Origin: CAYUNW01 sp964446235
GTDB taxonomy: Bacteria; Patescibacteriota; Microgenomatia; 2-02-FULL-39-11
Assembly: GCA_964446235.1 (NCBI GenBank)
Contig: CAYUNW010000012.1
Location: forward strand, 1 to 25,218
DNA length: 25,218 nucleotides
Reading direction: 5' to 3'
In this document: positions 1 through 8,670 of the stretch, in pieces
How the letters are laid out: every line of letters begins with the position of its first letter
How positions within the stretch are numbered: position 1 is the first letter of the stretch
Program-made: the position numbers and the translations under genes
Notes under the pieces: model-generated
Told to the model about the DNA's origin: nothing
The model's input: the letters and a program-made list of their open reading frames with translations, nothing else
The model's database searches: none

Positions 1-1079
1 ATATAAGTCTTGTTTTTAATATTTACTTTAAAATCCAAACCGTCAATACGCTGCGTAACACTTATAAACCTAATGGGATTTGTAGTTTTAATATTATTCT
101 TAACTGAAATTGCGGTAATCCTCAAATCCTTCCTTGATTTTCTAGTTTCTTCATAAAAAAATTTCATATTTGGTTGGCTTAAATTTAAAATTACTTCACC
201 ATCCTGCAGGGTTTTTTGAATTAACTCAAACTTAGCCTGTTTGATATTTTCAAAAGTTTTAAAAAGCTCCAAATGTTGGATATTTACTCCAGTAATAACA
301 GAAATATGAGGTTTAAATAATCTGGCAATTTCTGAAATTTCTCCTTTTTTATATGCACCCATTTCGATTATCATGTATTTTGTATTGCTTTTTAAGTTTT
401 TTATAATATCTTTGCATACACCGATTACGGTATTATGTGATTTGTCGGTCTTGGCTACTAGAAAATGAGGCTTTAACAATTGATAAATAAATTCTTTTGT
501 TGATGTTTTTCCATAACTGCCTGTAATCCCAATAATTTTTAATTGATTGTATTTTCTAATTTTATTTACAGCAATAAATTTAAGTATGTATTTATGTACG
601 ATACTGGGAATATTAGTTAATACAACAATAGTAAAAATAAATATCCAAAGTAACCTATCTAATAATGGAATATGAAATGAATAATCCCATGGAAAAAATG
701 AGATAGAGACTATGATAAAAATAGTTATAAACAAGATAAATATTGATCGAAGAGTAATGGACGGCATCTTAAATGTACGACTGAATATTTGATAGAGTGT
801 TTTACAAAATTCTAATGAATATAAAAAAAACAGAAAAATTATCAAAAAATCCTGTTTAATAAAAAAATAAAATAGAAGATAAATTAAAAGATATATCCAT
901 TTGACAGTATTGAAATAATTAAAAAGAATTTTCTTTCCCTGAACAGTGGCTAAATGGGATTTAATTCTATCCAATCGATATTCCTTAAGCTGCCATAAAA
1001 ATATGTGAAAAAAAATAGTCCTAATTGCATAAAATATAAAAAGAAACGGTAGCAAATTATAAAGTAACGAGATTATCAT
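1..1079 (-). CDS. murF: MurF-type Mur ligase with N-terminal membrane region (partial, C-terminus beyond window)
   Basis: My translation is open for 359 codons from an ATG at 1079 to the window edge, so the C-terminus is missing. The start overlaps the TGA of the upstream hydrolase gene as ATGA, which suggests translational coupling. Residues about 3-28, 61-90, 111-130 and 141-163 are strongly hydrophobic and probably span the membrane. A Mur ligase central domain follows: P-loop GITGSYGKTSTKEF at 184-197, SHNTVIGV at 214-221, EMGAYKKGEI at 239-248, and HLELFKTFENIKQAKFEL at 269-286, the last two typical of MurF. MurF adds D-Ala-D-Ala to the UDP-MurNAc-tripeptide at the inner face of the membrane. 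The usual N-terminal UDP-sugar-binding domain is not recognisable; the membrane region sits in its place. The ligase family is secure from these motifs. MurF rather than another Mur-like ligase is inferred from the motifs plus the operon. Confidence 0.85.
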   Translation of the reverse strand, partial: MIISLLYNLLPFLFIFYAIRTIFFHIFLWQLKEYRLDRIKSHLATVQGKKILFNYFNTVKWIYLLIYLLFYFFIKQDFLIIFLFFLYSLEFCKTLYQIFSRTFKMPSITLRSIFILFITIFIIVSISFFPWDYSFHIPLLDRLLWIFIFTIVVLTNIPSIVHKYILKFIAVNKIRKYNQLKIIGITGSYGKTSTKEFIYQLLKPHFLVAKTDKSHNTVIGVCKDIIKNLKSNTKYMIIEMGAYKKGEISEIARLFKPHISVITGVNIQHLELFKTFENIKQAKFELIQKTLQDGEVILNLSQPNMKFFYEETRKSRKDLRITAISVKNNIKTTNPIRFISVTQRIDGLDFKVNIKNKTY

Positions 1080-1789
1080 AAAATTTGTACGATTTTTTTA
1101 TAAAATATATCAGAATTCATAAACGGTAATCGATGATTTGTATCAGGTACAATTACTAATTGAGATTTTTTTATGGTTTTTTGGATTTTATTTGCTATCC
1201 AAAGCGGTACCGTTTTGTCATTTTCACCCCAAACTAAGATTGTTTTAAGTTTAATTCTTTTCATATCTTCATGAAGGTCTTCTTTGATTACATTTTTGAA
1301 AGTATCCCGTAAATTCCCTTTTACTTTCATATAATCGGATGCTTTTGCTGTTTTATATAATAGTAATCTAGCTTTATCTTCGAATAATTTCATGACTGGG
1401 AGTTTAAATATGACTTTCCCAATTTTTGATAATAATAGAAAAAACAGTATTTTCCATCTTTTAACAGGTACATAACCCGGTACTCCGCTAAGTATAAGAT
1501 AATTGATTTTTTCTGGTTTGAAAGCACAATATTTTATGCCAACCCTACCTCCGAAAGAATGACATATAAGCCTAATATCTGATAATCTTTTTTTTTGGAT
1601 ATATTTATCCAAAAAATCAACATAATCTTGTAATACCAATGGTTTATCGATCATATTATTTTTCCCAAATCCAGGCAAATCTGGTGCGAAAACACGAAAA
1701 CCTTTTTTTTCTAGTATTTTTTTAAGTGGATTAAAGGTTTTTCCATCCAAACGCCATCCATGTAGAATAATTATTGTTTTTTTTGACAT
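1076..1789 (-). CDS. Alpha/beta-fold hydrolase in the wall operon
   Basis: This 237-residue protein has the marks of an alpha/beta hydrolase: an oxyanion-hole HGW at residues 10-12, the nucleophile elbow CHSFGG with Ser78, an acid candidate Asp191 in WGENDKTVP, and His219 in TNHRLPF near the C-terminus. Residues 111-135 are hydrophobic and correspond to the lid region, which could sit near a membrane or bind a lipid-like substrate. There is no signal peptide, so it should act in the cytoplasm. It lies 6 nt after glmS and overlaps murF by 4 nt, so it is cotranscribed with peptidoglycan genes. I cannot name its substrate; an ester or lipid linked to envelope metabolism is a guess from context. 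Confidence 0.85.
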   Translation of the reverse strand: MSKKTIIILHGWRLDGKTFNPLKKILEKKGFRVFAPDLPGFGKNNMIDKPLVLQDYVDFLDKYIQKKRLSDIRLICHSFGGRVGIKYCAFKPEKINYLILSGVPGYVPVKRWKILFFLLLSKIGKVIFKLPVMKLFEDKARLLLYKTAKASDYMKVKGNLRDTFKNVIKEDLHEDMKRIKLKTILVWGENDKTVPLWIANKIQKTIKKSQLVIVPDTNHRLPFMNSDIFYKKIVQIL

Positions 1790-1795
1790 ATAAGA

Positions 1796-3601
1796 TTATT
1801 TGACGGTTACACTTTTAGCTAAATTACGGGGCATATCTGGATCACTACCTCGGTAAATAGCCAGGTAATATCCTAAAAGTTGTCCAATTATGATTTCAGG
1901 TAGGATACTCGCATTTGAACAGTCGTCGAAAGGTAAATAATAATCAAAAATAGGATGATTTTTAAAAGATATACCAATTACAAAACTTCCTCTTGCTTTC
2001 ATCTCTATAGCCCCAGCCAAAGTCGCATCATAAGTTTCGTCATTAGGTAAAAATACCAAACTAGGAGTATCCTTTTCGATTAATGCTATTACACCATGCT
2101 TAAGTTCACCAGCAGCAAAACCTTCTGCGTGAATATAAGATGCTTCTTTTATTTTCAAAGCTGATTCCAATGCTATAGGGTAGGACAATCCCCTTCCAAT
2201 GCAATATATATGATCTTTGTCTTTTATCAGTTTTGCCAGATTTTTTATTTTATCTGTGGCTGATTTGTGCAAAATTCTTTTCATAGACAATACGGATTTT
2301 TCCAATAATTTCCTTCCCTGAGCAATATTCCCCGTCAATTCGTAAGAAAGTAATAATAAATAAGCTAATTTAGCTGTAAATGCCTTAGTTGATACAACAG
2401 CTTTTTCCGGACCGGCCATAAGTAATAATTTTTTATCACTTAAACGGTATAACGTCGAACCGATTACATTAACCAAACTTGCTAATTTTGCTCCTTTTTC
2501 TTTGGCTTTTTTAACCGCTTCTATAACATCTATCGTTTCACCCGATTGAGAAAGGGCAATAACAAAACTCTTCTCAGTTAAAAAATCCAATAGATAACCA
2601 AACTCACTTCCTACAGCAAAATTCACATGTCTTTTTGCGATTTTTGAAAATAAATATGTACCAGCCAAACAAGCATAAGACGCAGTGCCGCAACCGATAA
2701 AATATGTACCGTAAGATTTCTTTATAATATCTGCAAGAATTTGAATTTCTGATTCCGATGTTTTGTTTATATTAGATATGACTTCTGGCTGTTCAAAAAT
2801 CTCCTTAATCATAAAATGTGGATAAGACCCTTTACTTACTTGGGTTTCTTTCCAATCCAATGTTTGGAATTTTATATTCTTTTTTACTCTGGCATGCATA
2901 TCAAAAATTTCTATATTTATTTTGTCGAACATAACATACTCCATATCTTCCATATAATAAACAGTTTTTGTATGAGGCAATAATGCATGAGCATCAGAGG
3001 CTAAAAAATTTTCTTTTTTCCCTCTTCCGATTACCAGTGGTGAACCGTTTTTGGCTGCCATAAAGCTTTTAGAAATATTATCCATTACAATAATCGCATT
3101 CATACCCTGTAAACGTTTAAATGACTCGATGACCGCTTTTTTGAATTTTTCTTTTTCGTTAAAAACTTTATTATTTAAATTCTTATAAATATCTTCTATA
3201 AGATGAACTGCGACCTCAGTATCTGTTTCTGATATGAATTTATGTCCCTTTTTTATTAAATTTGTTTTGAGTTCTTGATAATTTTCGATAATTCCGTTAT
3301 GAATAATTGCAAAATTATTATTACAGTCCAAATGAGGATGCGCGTTAACCTTGGTAACCCCACCATGAGTCGCCCAACGGGTATGACCCAAAGCAAAATT
3401 TGTATTTATATGATAATTTATCCTTTTGTTTAATCTGCCAACGTTTTTTTCAACTCCGATCTTTTTTTCTACTTTATCTACTTTTTTCAAAAAAGCTATA
3501 CCCCACGAGTCATAACCACGATATTCTAAACTTAATAAACCGTTATACACTATATTGAAAGCATTATTTTTATCTCCGATATATCCAAAAATCCCGCACA
3601 T
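1796..3601 (-). CDS. glmS: Glutamine-fructose-6-phosphate aminotransferase (isomerizing)
   Basis: GlmS makes glucosamine-6-phosphate from fructose-6-phosphate and glutamine, the first step toward UDP-GlcNAc. The 601 residues are the normal length. The N-terminus MCGIFGYIG exposes the catalytic Cys after Met removal, and LEYRGYDSWGIA, HTRWATHGG and HNGIIENY complete the glutaminase domain. Two SIS domains follow, with ALSQSGETIDV in the first and EGFAAGELKHG in the second, and the protein ends with the family signature NLAKSVTVK. The start is supported by a GAGGAG Shine-Dalgarno at 3615-3610, 8 nt before the ATG and inside the last codons of the upstream gene. Only 1 nt separates it from the glmU-like gene. 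I see no glmS ribozyme, since there is no room for one ahead of the start. Confidence 0.97.
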   Translation of the reverse strand: MCGIFGYIGDKNNAFNIVYNGLLSLEYRGYDSWGIAFLKKVDKVEKKIGVEKNVGRLNKRINYHINTNFALGHTRWATHGGVTKVNAHPHLDCNNNFAIIHNGIIENYQELKTNLIKKGHKFISETDTEVAVHLIEDIYKNLNNKVFNEKEKFKKAVIESFKRLQGMNAIIVMDNISKSFMAAKNGSPLVIGRGKKENFLASDAHALLPHTKTVYYMEDMEYVMFDKINIEIFDMHARVKKNIKFQTLDWKETQVSKGSYPHFMIKEIFEQPEVISNINKTSESEIQILADIIKKSYGTYFIGCGTASYACLAGTYLFSKIAKRHVNFAVGSEFGYLLDFLTEKSFVIALSQSGETIDVIEAVKKAKEKGAKLASLVNVIGSTLYRLSDKKLLLMAGPEKAVVSTKAFTAKLAYLLLLSYELTGNIAQGRKLLEKSVLSMKRILHKSATDKIKNLAKLIKDKDHIYCIGRGLSYPIALESALKIKEASYIHAEGFAAGELKHGVIALIEKDTPSLVFLPNDETYDATLAGAIEMKARGSFVIGISFKNHPIFDYYLPFDDCSNASILPEIIIGQLLGYYLAIYRGSDPDMPRNLAKSVTVK

Positions 3602-3602
3602 T

Positions 3603-4943
3603 TTAAGTTCTCCTCAATTCTAAAAACGCTGAATTTCTTGTTTCTGTACGTTTTTGATGCATTTTGTTATCTTTAATAATATATTTACTACTACCTAAAT
3701 ATACATATTTTTCATTTTCAATATCTTCATCCAAGACAACACCAGATGATATGACAGAATTTGATCCAATCTTTACACCGGGCATAATAGACGTATTTAC
3801 GCCTATCTTGACGTTTTTGCCTATTATAGCGCCTAATTTACCCTTTCCTGTATCGGTTTTAGTTCCATTAACTTTACTGGTAACATTACATTCGTCCAAT
3901 CTGAAATTTGCTAAAATGCCTCCTGCTCCCATGCTAGTATTATCTGATATTACGCTATCACCAATATAATTTTGATGAAACCAACAATTATCTCCTATAT
4001 AACTTCTAGCTATTTCACTATTACATCCAATTACACAGGAAGAACCGATTATCGACTCTCTAATGACAACGTTGTTGCCGATAATCGTATTATCACCGAT
4101 GAAACAAGGACCGACAATCTTTGCGTTTTCCATTACTTTTACTCTTGAACCAATAATTACCTCATTAACTACCGATGCTTGGGAACTTAAATTAATATTA
4201 CCGCTTTTTGATTTTTTTATTTTAGACAGAAAGTAAGATGAAAGATTCAAAACATGCCAAGGATACTTCAAATAACCCCAAAATCCTTTATAATGCAGGA
4301 ATCTGATTTTCAAACCTTTTTTGATTAATTCATCTACAGCTCTTTCATAAATATCATCTTTTTTTGAAGTAACTTCCGATAAAGTTTTGTAGATTACTGA
4401 ATATTTCTCAAAATAATCAAATACAAATGAAATGTATTTAGAAGGAAGATTTGAAATATCCGGTTTTTCGATAATAGACTTTACAAAGTCGTTTTCAATA
4501 GTCAAATATCCACCAGGAAAATATTCAGATGAATATACTCCAGCTAAAACTGCAGCCGGAGATTCTCTCAATAACTTGTCAAAATCTGTCAATAAGCCTG
4601 CTTCAAAAAAATCTGAAGGACTAATAATGAGTACAGGAAAATCGTCACCAATTTTTTCTTTTACAATTTCGATAGCGCCAGCCATTCCTCTTTTATTTTT
4701 TTGAATTACGGTATTTATTACGATATTTTTTTTATATTTTTCTTTTAAAGTTTCCATTTTCTGAAAATTATTTTCATTTGCCACGATGATAATTTTGTTC
4801 AAACCAAAATCTGATATTTTTTCAATCGCCATTTCCACCAAATTTTTCCCCATAAATGTCAGATTATATTTGTCTGAAAGAGGCCACAATCTGGTAGAAT
4901 CTCCTGCACATAAAAGAATCGCAACGATATGTTTTTTATCCAT
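3603..4943 (-). CDS. Archaeal-type bifunctional sugar-1-phosphate nucleotidylyltransferase / acetyltransferase (GlmU role)
   Basis: This 446-residue protein has an N-terminal nucleotidyltransferase domain (about 1-240) and a C-terminal left-handed beta-helix of hexapeptide repeats (about 255-405). The layout and the segment around residues 339-395 (GAGGILANF, KLGAIIGKNVKIG, SIMPGVKIG) resemble archaeal enzymes such as Sulfolobus ST0452 rather than E. coli GlmU. His323, Tyr326 and Asn346 fall where, as I recall, that enzyme has acetyltransferase residues. The expected role is acetylating GlcN-1-P and coupling it to UTP, to feed MurA. It sits between glmS (1-nt gap) and murA (4-nt gap), which supports this. 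The nucleotide motif is unusual: LCAGDSTRLWPLS at 11-23 is clear, but the following KPxxP-like stretch is YNLTFMGKN. A dTDP-sugar enzyme cannot be excluded. Confidence 0.8.
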   Translation of the reverse strand: MDKKHIVAILLCAGDSTRLWPLSDKYNLTFMGKNLVEMAIEKISDFGLNKIIIVANENNFQKMETLKEKYKKNIVINTVIQKNKRGMAGAIEIVKEKIGDDFPVLIISPSDFFEAGLLTDFDKLLRESPAAVLAGVYSSEYFPGGYLTIENDFVKSIIEKPDISNLPSKYISFVFDYFEKYSVIYKTLSEVTSKKDDIYERAVDELIKKGLKIRFLHYKGFWGYLKYPWHVLNLSSYFLSKIKKSKSGNINLSSQASVVNEVIIGSRVKVMENAKIVGPCFIGDNTIIGNNVVIRESIIGSSCVIGCNSEIARSYIGDNCWFHQNYIGDSVISDNTSMGAGGILANFRLDECNVTSKVNGTKTDTGKGKLGAIIGKNVKIGVNTSIMPGVKIGSNSVISSGVVLDEDIENEKYVYLGSSKYIIKDNKMHQKRTETRNSAFLELRRT

Positions 4944-4947
4944 TTTT

Positions 4948-6276
4948 TTATCCTTTCTTCACTCTTTTAATTTTAGCGCCTAATTTAGATAATCTATCTT
5001 CAATATTTTCATAACCTCTATCTATATGATCAATACCAAGCAAAATACTTTCTCCATCGGCAATTATGGCTGCCAGTATCAACGTAGCACCAGCTCTTAA
5101 ATCGGATACCTCCAATAATGCATTATGCAGTTTAACCGGACCATTAATTATTACGGCTTTAAAAAGATTTTTGTCACTTTCTTTCCAGTTAAAATTGTAA
5201 GTTTTTTCTGGATTATGTAAATCAGGGTTGAAAAAAGATATTTGTGCACCCATTTTAATCAATTCATTCACATATCCAAACCTATCTTCAAAAATAGTTT
5301 CATGTATTATGGATTTTCCGATAGCTTGAGTCATAAGCAAAGCCCATGGAGCCTGCCAATCAGTCATAAATCCCGGATGTGGGCGGGTAGTAATCTGATT
5401 AGGTTTAAGTTTACCTTTATAAAAAAATCTGATCTTTTTTCCCGAAATGATTTCATATCCTCCATTTACCTCATCCAATGATTGCAAAAATGCGGTTAAA
5501 TGTTTTTTTTCTGCTCCGTCTATTATAATTTCTCCTTTTGATGCCAATGCACCTACAGCCAAAGTAACAGCTTCATTTCGATCGGACATTATTTTAAACT
5601 GACAACCCTTTAATTTTCTCACTCCGTCAATTATTATTTTCCTGCTATCTACTCTTTTAATTTGAGCGCCCATTAAATTTAGAATACTTATCAAGTCATC
5701 GATTTCAGGTTCCAATGCAACGTTTTCAAGAATTGTCCTTCCTTCTGCTAAAACTGCTGCCAATAACATACTCTCGGTTCCCGTATGAGTATTTTGACTG
5801 AATTTAAAATAATTTCCTGTCAATTTTCTTGCATGGGCGATAAAAAAACCGTTTTCATAAGAAACCTTCGCGCCTAATCTCACCAATCCCTCAATATGAC
5901 GTTCTATTGGTCTTTTACCTAATCTACAACCTCCAGGATTTGGAACTTGGGCTTTGCCGTAACGAGCCAAAAGAGGACCCAAAGCCATTGGAGCCGTACG
6001 ATATAAACCTCCCATATGTAATGGAATTCGAAAATCTCCGTTTCCTGTTTTTTTAATTTGGTATTTATGATTGCCGATTTTTGAGACACTGACGCCTAAA
6101 TGTTTGACTATATCACATGTTCCGTAAAAAGAGGATATATATGGAATATTTTCAAAAACCAACTTTTCATCACAAAGTATACCTAAAATAGGCAATTTCA
6201 TAGCAACATTTTTTGCTCCAGTAACTTTTATTTTTCCTTTTAATCTGGTTGGTCCCTGGATTACTAAAGTATCCAT
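4948..6276 (-). CDS. murA: UDP-N-acetylglucosamine 1-carboxyvinyltransferase
   Basis: MurA transfers enolpyruvate from PEP to UDP-GlcNAc, the committed step of peptidoglycan synthesis. The length of 442 residues is close to the usual size. VTGAKNVAMKLPIL at 18-31 contains the conserved Lys-Asn pair (22-23). NPGGCRLGKRPIERHI carries the active-site Cys117, the residue fosfomycin alkylates, so nothing here predicts intrinsic target-site resistance. HTGTESMLLAAVLAEG and RPHPGFMTDWQAP are further family motifs, and DLRAGATLILAAI lies near the C-terminus. The start is well supported by TAGGAG at 6289-6284, 7 nt ahead of the ATG. The ATG overlaps the murB stop as TAATG, so the genes are likely translationally coupled. 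Confidence 0.97.
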   Translation of the reverse strand: MDTLVIQGPTRLKGKIKVTGAKNVAMKLPILGILCDEKLVFENIPYISSFYGTCDIVKHLGVSVSKIGNHKYQIKKTGNGDFRIPLHMGGLYRTAPMALGPLLARYGKAQVPNPGGCRLGKRPIERHIEGLVRLGAKVSYENGFFIAHARKLTGNYFKFSQNTHTGTESMLLAAVLAEGRTILENVALEPEIDDLISILNLMGAQIKRVDSRKIIIDGVRKLKGCQFKIMSDRNEAVTLAVGALASKGEIIIDGAEKKHLTAFLQSLDEVNGGYEIISGKKIRFFYKGKLKPNQITTRPHPGFMTDWQAPWALLMTQAIGKSIIHETIFEDRFGYVNELIKMGAQISFFNPDLHNPEKTYNFNWKESDKNLFKAVIINGPVKLHNALLEVSDLRAGATLILAAIIADGESILLGIDHIDRGYENIEDRLSKLGAKIKRVKKG

Positions 6277-7253
6277 TAAAAATCTCCTAACTTAACGATT
6301 TCTTCACATATTTTAATATGATATTTTTCCATAATCTTTTTTTTGGCTAAATTTATTAAATACATAATATCACTTGCTTTTGCAGTACCATCATTTAGAA
6401 TAAAATTTGCATGCTTATCAGAGAAATAAGCACCGTTGTATCTAAAACCTTTAAGACCAACGCTATCGATTAAATATCCGACAGAAGTTGTATATCCGGG
6501 AGTAGCAAGTCTTAAAGCGTCACTTTTTAAAATATTTCTGAAAATACATCCTGATGAAAATGCTCCCTGAGGTTGGGTGCTTTTACGATATTCCATAGAC
6601 TTTTGTGCATTTTCCCATAAATCTTCTTTGGATAATGTTTTATGTAATTTAAATACAACCGATAGTACAATTGCCTGATTATCCTGTAAAACCGAATAAT
6701 CATAAGCAAATTTAAAATAAGAAAGATTTACTGTTTCAATTTCCGTATCGGCATTCAAAACTGCAGCCTGAAAAATTATATCTGCAAAAAAACTTTTTTT
6801 GTTCATGTTATGAGCGTTTATCCAACAAGCCCCACCTACACTGCCTGGTTGACCCAAAAACGCTTCAAGACCCGAAAGGCCTTCATCAAGTGAGAATCTG
6901 ACAAGTCTATTTACCAAAACACCACTATCTGCTTGAATATAAACCTCTTGGGTACCTTTACTATTGCCTTTCATTCCTTTAATCGATATCTTGGATGTAT
7001 CGTTTTTTATCACTAACCCTTGGAATCCTTTGTCAGATATTAAAAGATTTGTTCCTCCGCCTATGACAAAAAATTTTACCTTTTCCTGGCGGGATATTTT
7101 AACAGCATCTTGAATATCCTCAATAGTTGCGGCACGATAGAATAAATCAGCTTTCCCTCCAATTCTAAAAGTAGAAAATTTTGACAGATCAGCATTAAGA
7201 GCAACTCTATCGCTACTTAAATAATTTATGATATTTTGATATTTATTTCCCAT
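6276..7253 (-). CDS. murB: UDP-N-acetylenolpyruvoylglucosamine reductase
   Basis: MurB is the FAD-dependent reductase that turns the MurA product into UDP-MurNAc using NADPH. At 325 residues it has the FAD-binding segments FFVIGGGTNLLISDKGF (61-77) and GQPGSVGGACWINAH (134-148), plus YRKSTQPQGAFSSGCIFRN (222-240) and KHANFILNDGTAKASDI near the end. Glu317 or Glu318 (ICEEIVKLG) matches the catalytic C-terminal Glu. Two active-site positions differ from E. coli: the proton-donor Ser in GSFFKN is Cys236 here, and the Arg of the YRxS motif appears to be Asp185 (FAYDYSVLQ). Cys at the first position is a mild change; the Arg-to-Asp change is more striking. It overlaps murC by 11 nt and has no clear Shine-Dalgarno. 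Confidence 0.95.
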   Translation of the reverse strand: MGNKYQNIINYLSSDRVALNADLSKFSTFRIGGKADLFYRAATIEDIQDAVKISRQEKVKFFVIGGGTNLLISDKGFQGLVIKNDTSKISIKGMKGNSKGTQEVYIQADSGVLVNRLVRFSLDEGLSGLEAFLGQPGSVGGACWINAHNMNKKSFFADIIFQAAVLNADTEIETVNLSYFKFAYDYSVLQDNQAIVLSVVFKLHKTLSKEDLWENAQKSMEYRKSTQPQGAFSSGCIFRNILKSDALRLATPGYTTSVGYLIDSVGLKGFRYNGAYFSDKHANFILNDGTAKASDIMYLINLAKKKIMEKYHIKICEEIVKLGDF

Positions 7254-8670
7254 TATTTTTAATTAAATCAATTATACTTTTATGCCACAAATATATATCT
7301 CCAGCACCCATAGTTATTATCAGGTCATCACCTGTAATTTCTTTTTTTAATAGTGATAATAAAACTTTCAGATTACCAACATATACTGAATTTTTTTTAA
7401 TTTTATTTATTTCTATCGCTAATATTCGACTAGATATTGAATTATCATATTTCTCTCTGGCAGATGGAAATATATCCGCAAGAAATACCTTATCAGCCAG
7501 TATAAATGATTTAGAAAAATCGTTAAGCAATAATTTTGTCCTAGAATAAGTATGTGGTTGAAAAATTACAATTAATTTTCGGTTTCCATACCATTCTTTT
7601 ACGGCTTTCAATGTGGCAAGAATTTCACTTGGATGATGAGCGTAATCATCGAATAATAATTTATTCTTATACTCGTAAATTTTTTCAAACCTTCTGTTTG
7701 TACCATTAAAACTGGCAACTATTGGTAACATTTCCTTCCATTTTAAACCTATACAATCACCAACCAACAATGAAGCTAAGGCGTTGGATAAATTATGTCT
7801 TCCCGCAACTCTTAAATTCAACCTACCAACAACAATGTTTTTTCTTTCAATATCAGAAGAAATTATACCTTGATGAGAGAATACCGAAGTTAATCGGTAA
7901 TCTGCAAGAGAAGAATAGCCGTATGTTATGATGTTAATTGGTAATTGTAATTGTTTTATTTTTATCAATAATTTTTTTACGTTTTCATTGTCTATACAAC
8001 AAATCAATATTTTTTCACCAACCAGATTTTTTACAAGATTTAAAAATGCATCAATAATATCATTGATATCTTTGTAAACATCAGGATGATCAAATTCAAT
8101 GTTAGTTATTACAAGTATTTTGGGGAAATGCCATAAAAATCTAGGTTTTCTATCAGTTAAAGGACATGTGACATATTCATCTGCCTCAGCAACAAAATAA
8201 TCACCTTTACCATACTTTCCTCCAGCATCAAAACCATTTATATATGCTGTTCCGATAATATATGACGGGGAAAGATTAGCTTTACTTAAAAGATATGCTG
8301 TCAGAGCAGATGTTGTAGTTTTACCATGACAACCGGCGATTGAGATGCCGTATTTTTCGCTTAATTGTTTACCTAAAAATTCACCATGTGAATAAGTAGG
8401 TATATTAATTTGTCTGGCAGTTTCTACTTCTATATTGGTTAACCCACCGTGTGCCCCTGTAGCAACGACAAAATCGTAGGAATAATTGATATTTTCTTTT
8501 TTAAAACCTTCAATTACATTTATTTTATTTTTATGCAAAATTTCATCGGTAGGAAATTCTTCACTTACATCCGACCCGGAGACCCGGTATCCTTTTTCTT
8601 TCAAATATACTGCTAATGAAGTCATTCCAACCCCTTTTATTCCAACTAAATAGCACTTTTTATTATTCAT
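7243..8670 (-). CDS. murC: UDP-N-acetylmuramate-L-alanine ligase
   Basis: MurC adds L-Ala to UDP-MurNAc. The 475 residues contain all three Mur ligase domains: an N-terminal Rossmann domain starting LVGIKGVGMTSLAVYL (8-23), the P-loop AGCHGKTTTSALT (112-124), VAEADEY and ITNIEFDHPDVY in the central domain, and DDYAHHPSEI plus FQPHTYSRTKLL in the C-terminal domain. Unlike MurE in the same operon, its first domain is intact. Mpl, which recycles whole tripeptides, is a close relative. MurC is preferred because of operon position between pgeF and murB and because no other MurC is present. The start overlaps pgeF by 8 nt. Confidence 0.94.
   Translation of the reverse strand: MNNKKCYLVGIKGVGMTSLAVYLKEKGYRVSGSDVSEEFPTDEILHKNKINVIEGFKKENINYSYDFVVATGAHGGLTNIEVETARQINIPTYSHGEFLGKQLSEKYGISIAGCHGKTTTSALTAYLLSKANLSPSYIIGTAYINGFDAGGKYGKGDYFVAEADEYVTCPLTDRKPRFLWHFPKILVITNIEFDHPDVYKDINDIIDAFLNLVKNLVGEKILICCIDNENVKKLLIKIKQLQLPINIITYGYSSLADYRLTSVFSHQGIISSDIERKNIVVGRLNLRVAGRHNLSNALASLLVGDCIGLKWKEMLPIVASFNGTNRRFEKIYEYKNKLLFDDYAHHPSEILATLKAVKEWYGNRKLIVIFQPHTYSRTKLLLNDFSKSFILADKVFLADIFPSAREKYDNSISSRILAIEINKIKKNSVYVGNLKVLLSLLKKEITGDDLIITMGAGDIYLWHKSIIDLIKNNGK

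Noticed and set aside
3664..4983. Plus-strand open frames opposite the glmU-like gene
   Set aside because: They lie antisense to a gene with clear family motifs, have no homology-like features, and appear because the gene's codon use leaves the opposite frame free of stops.
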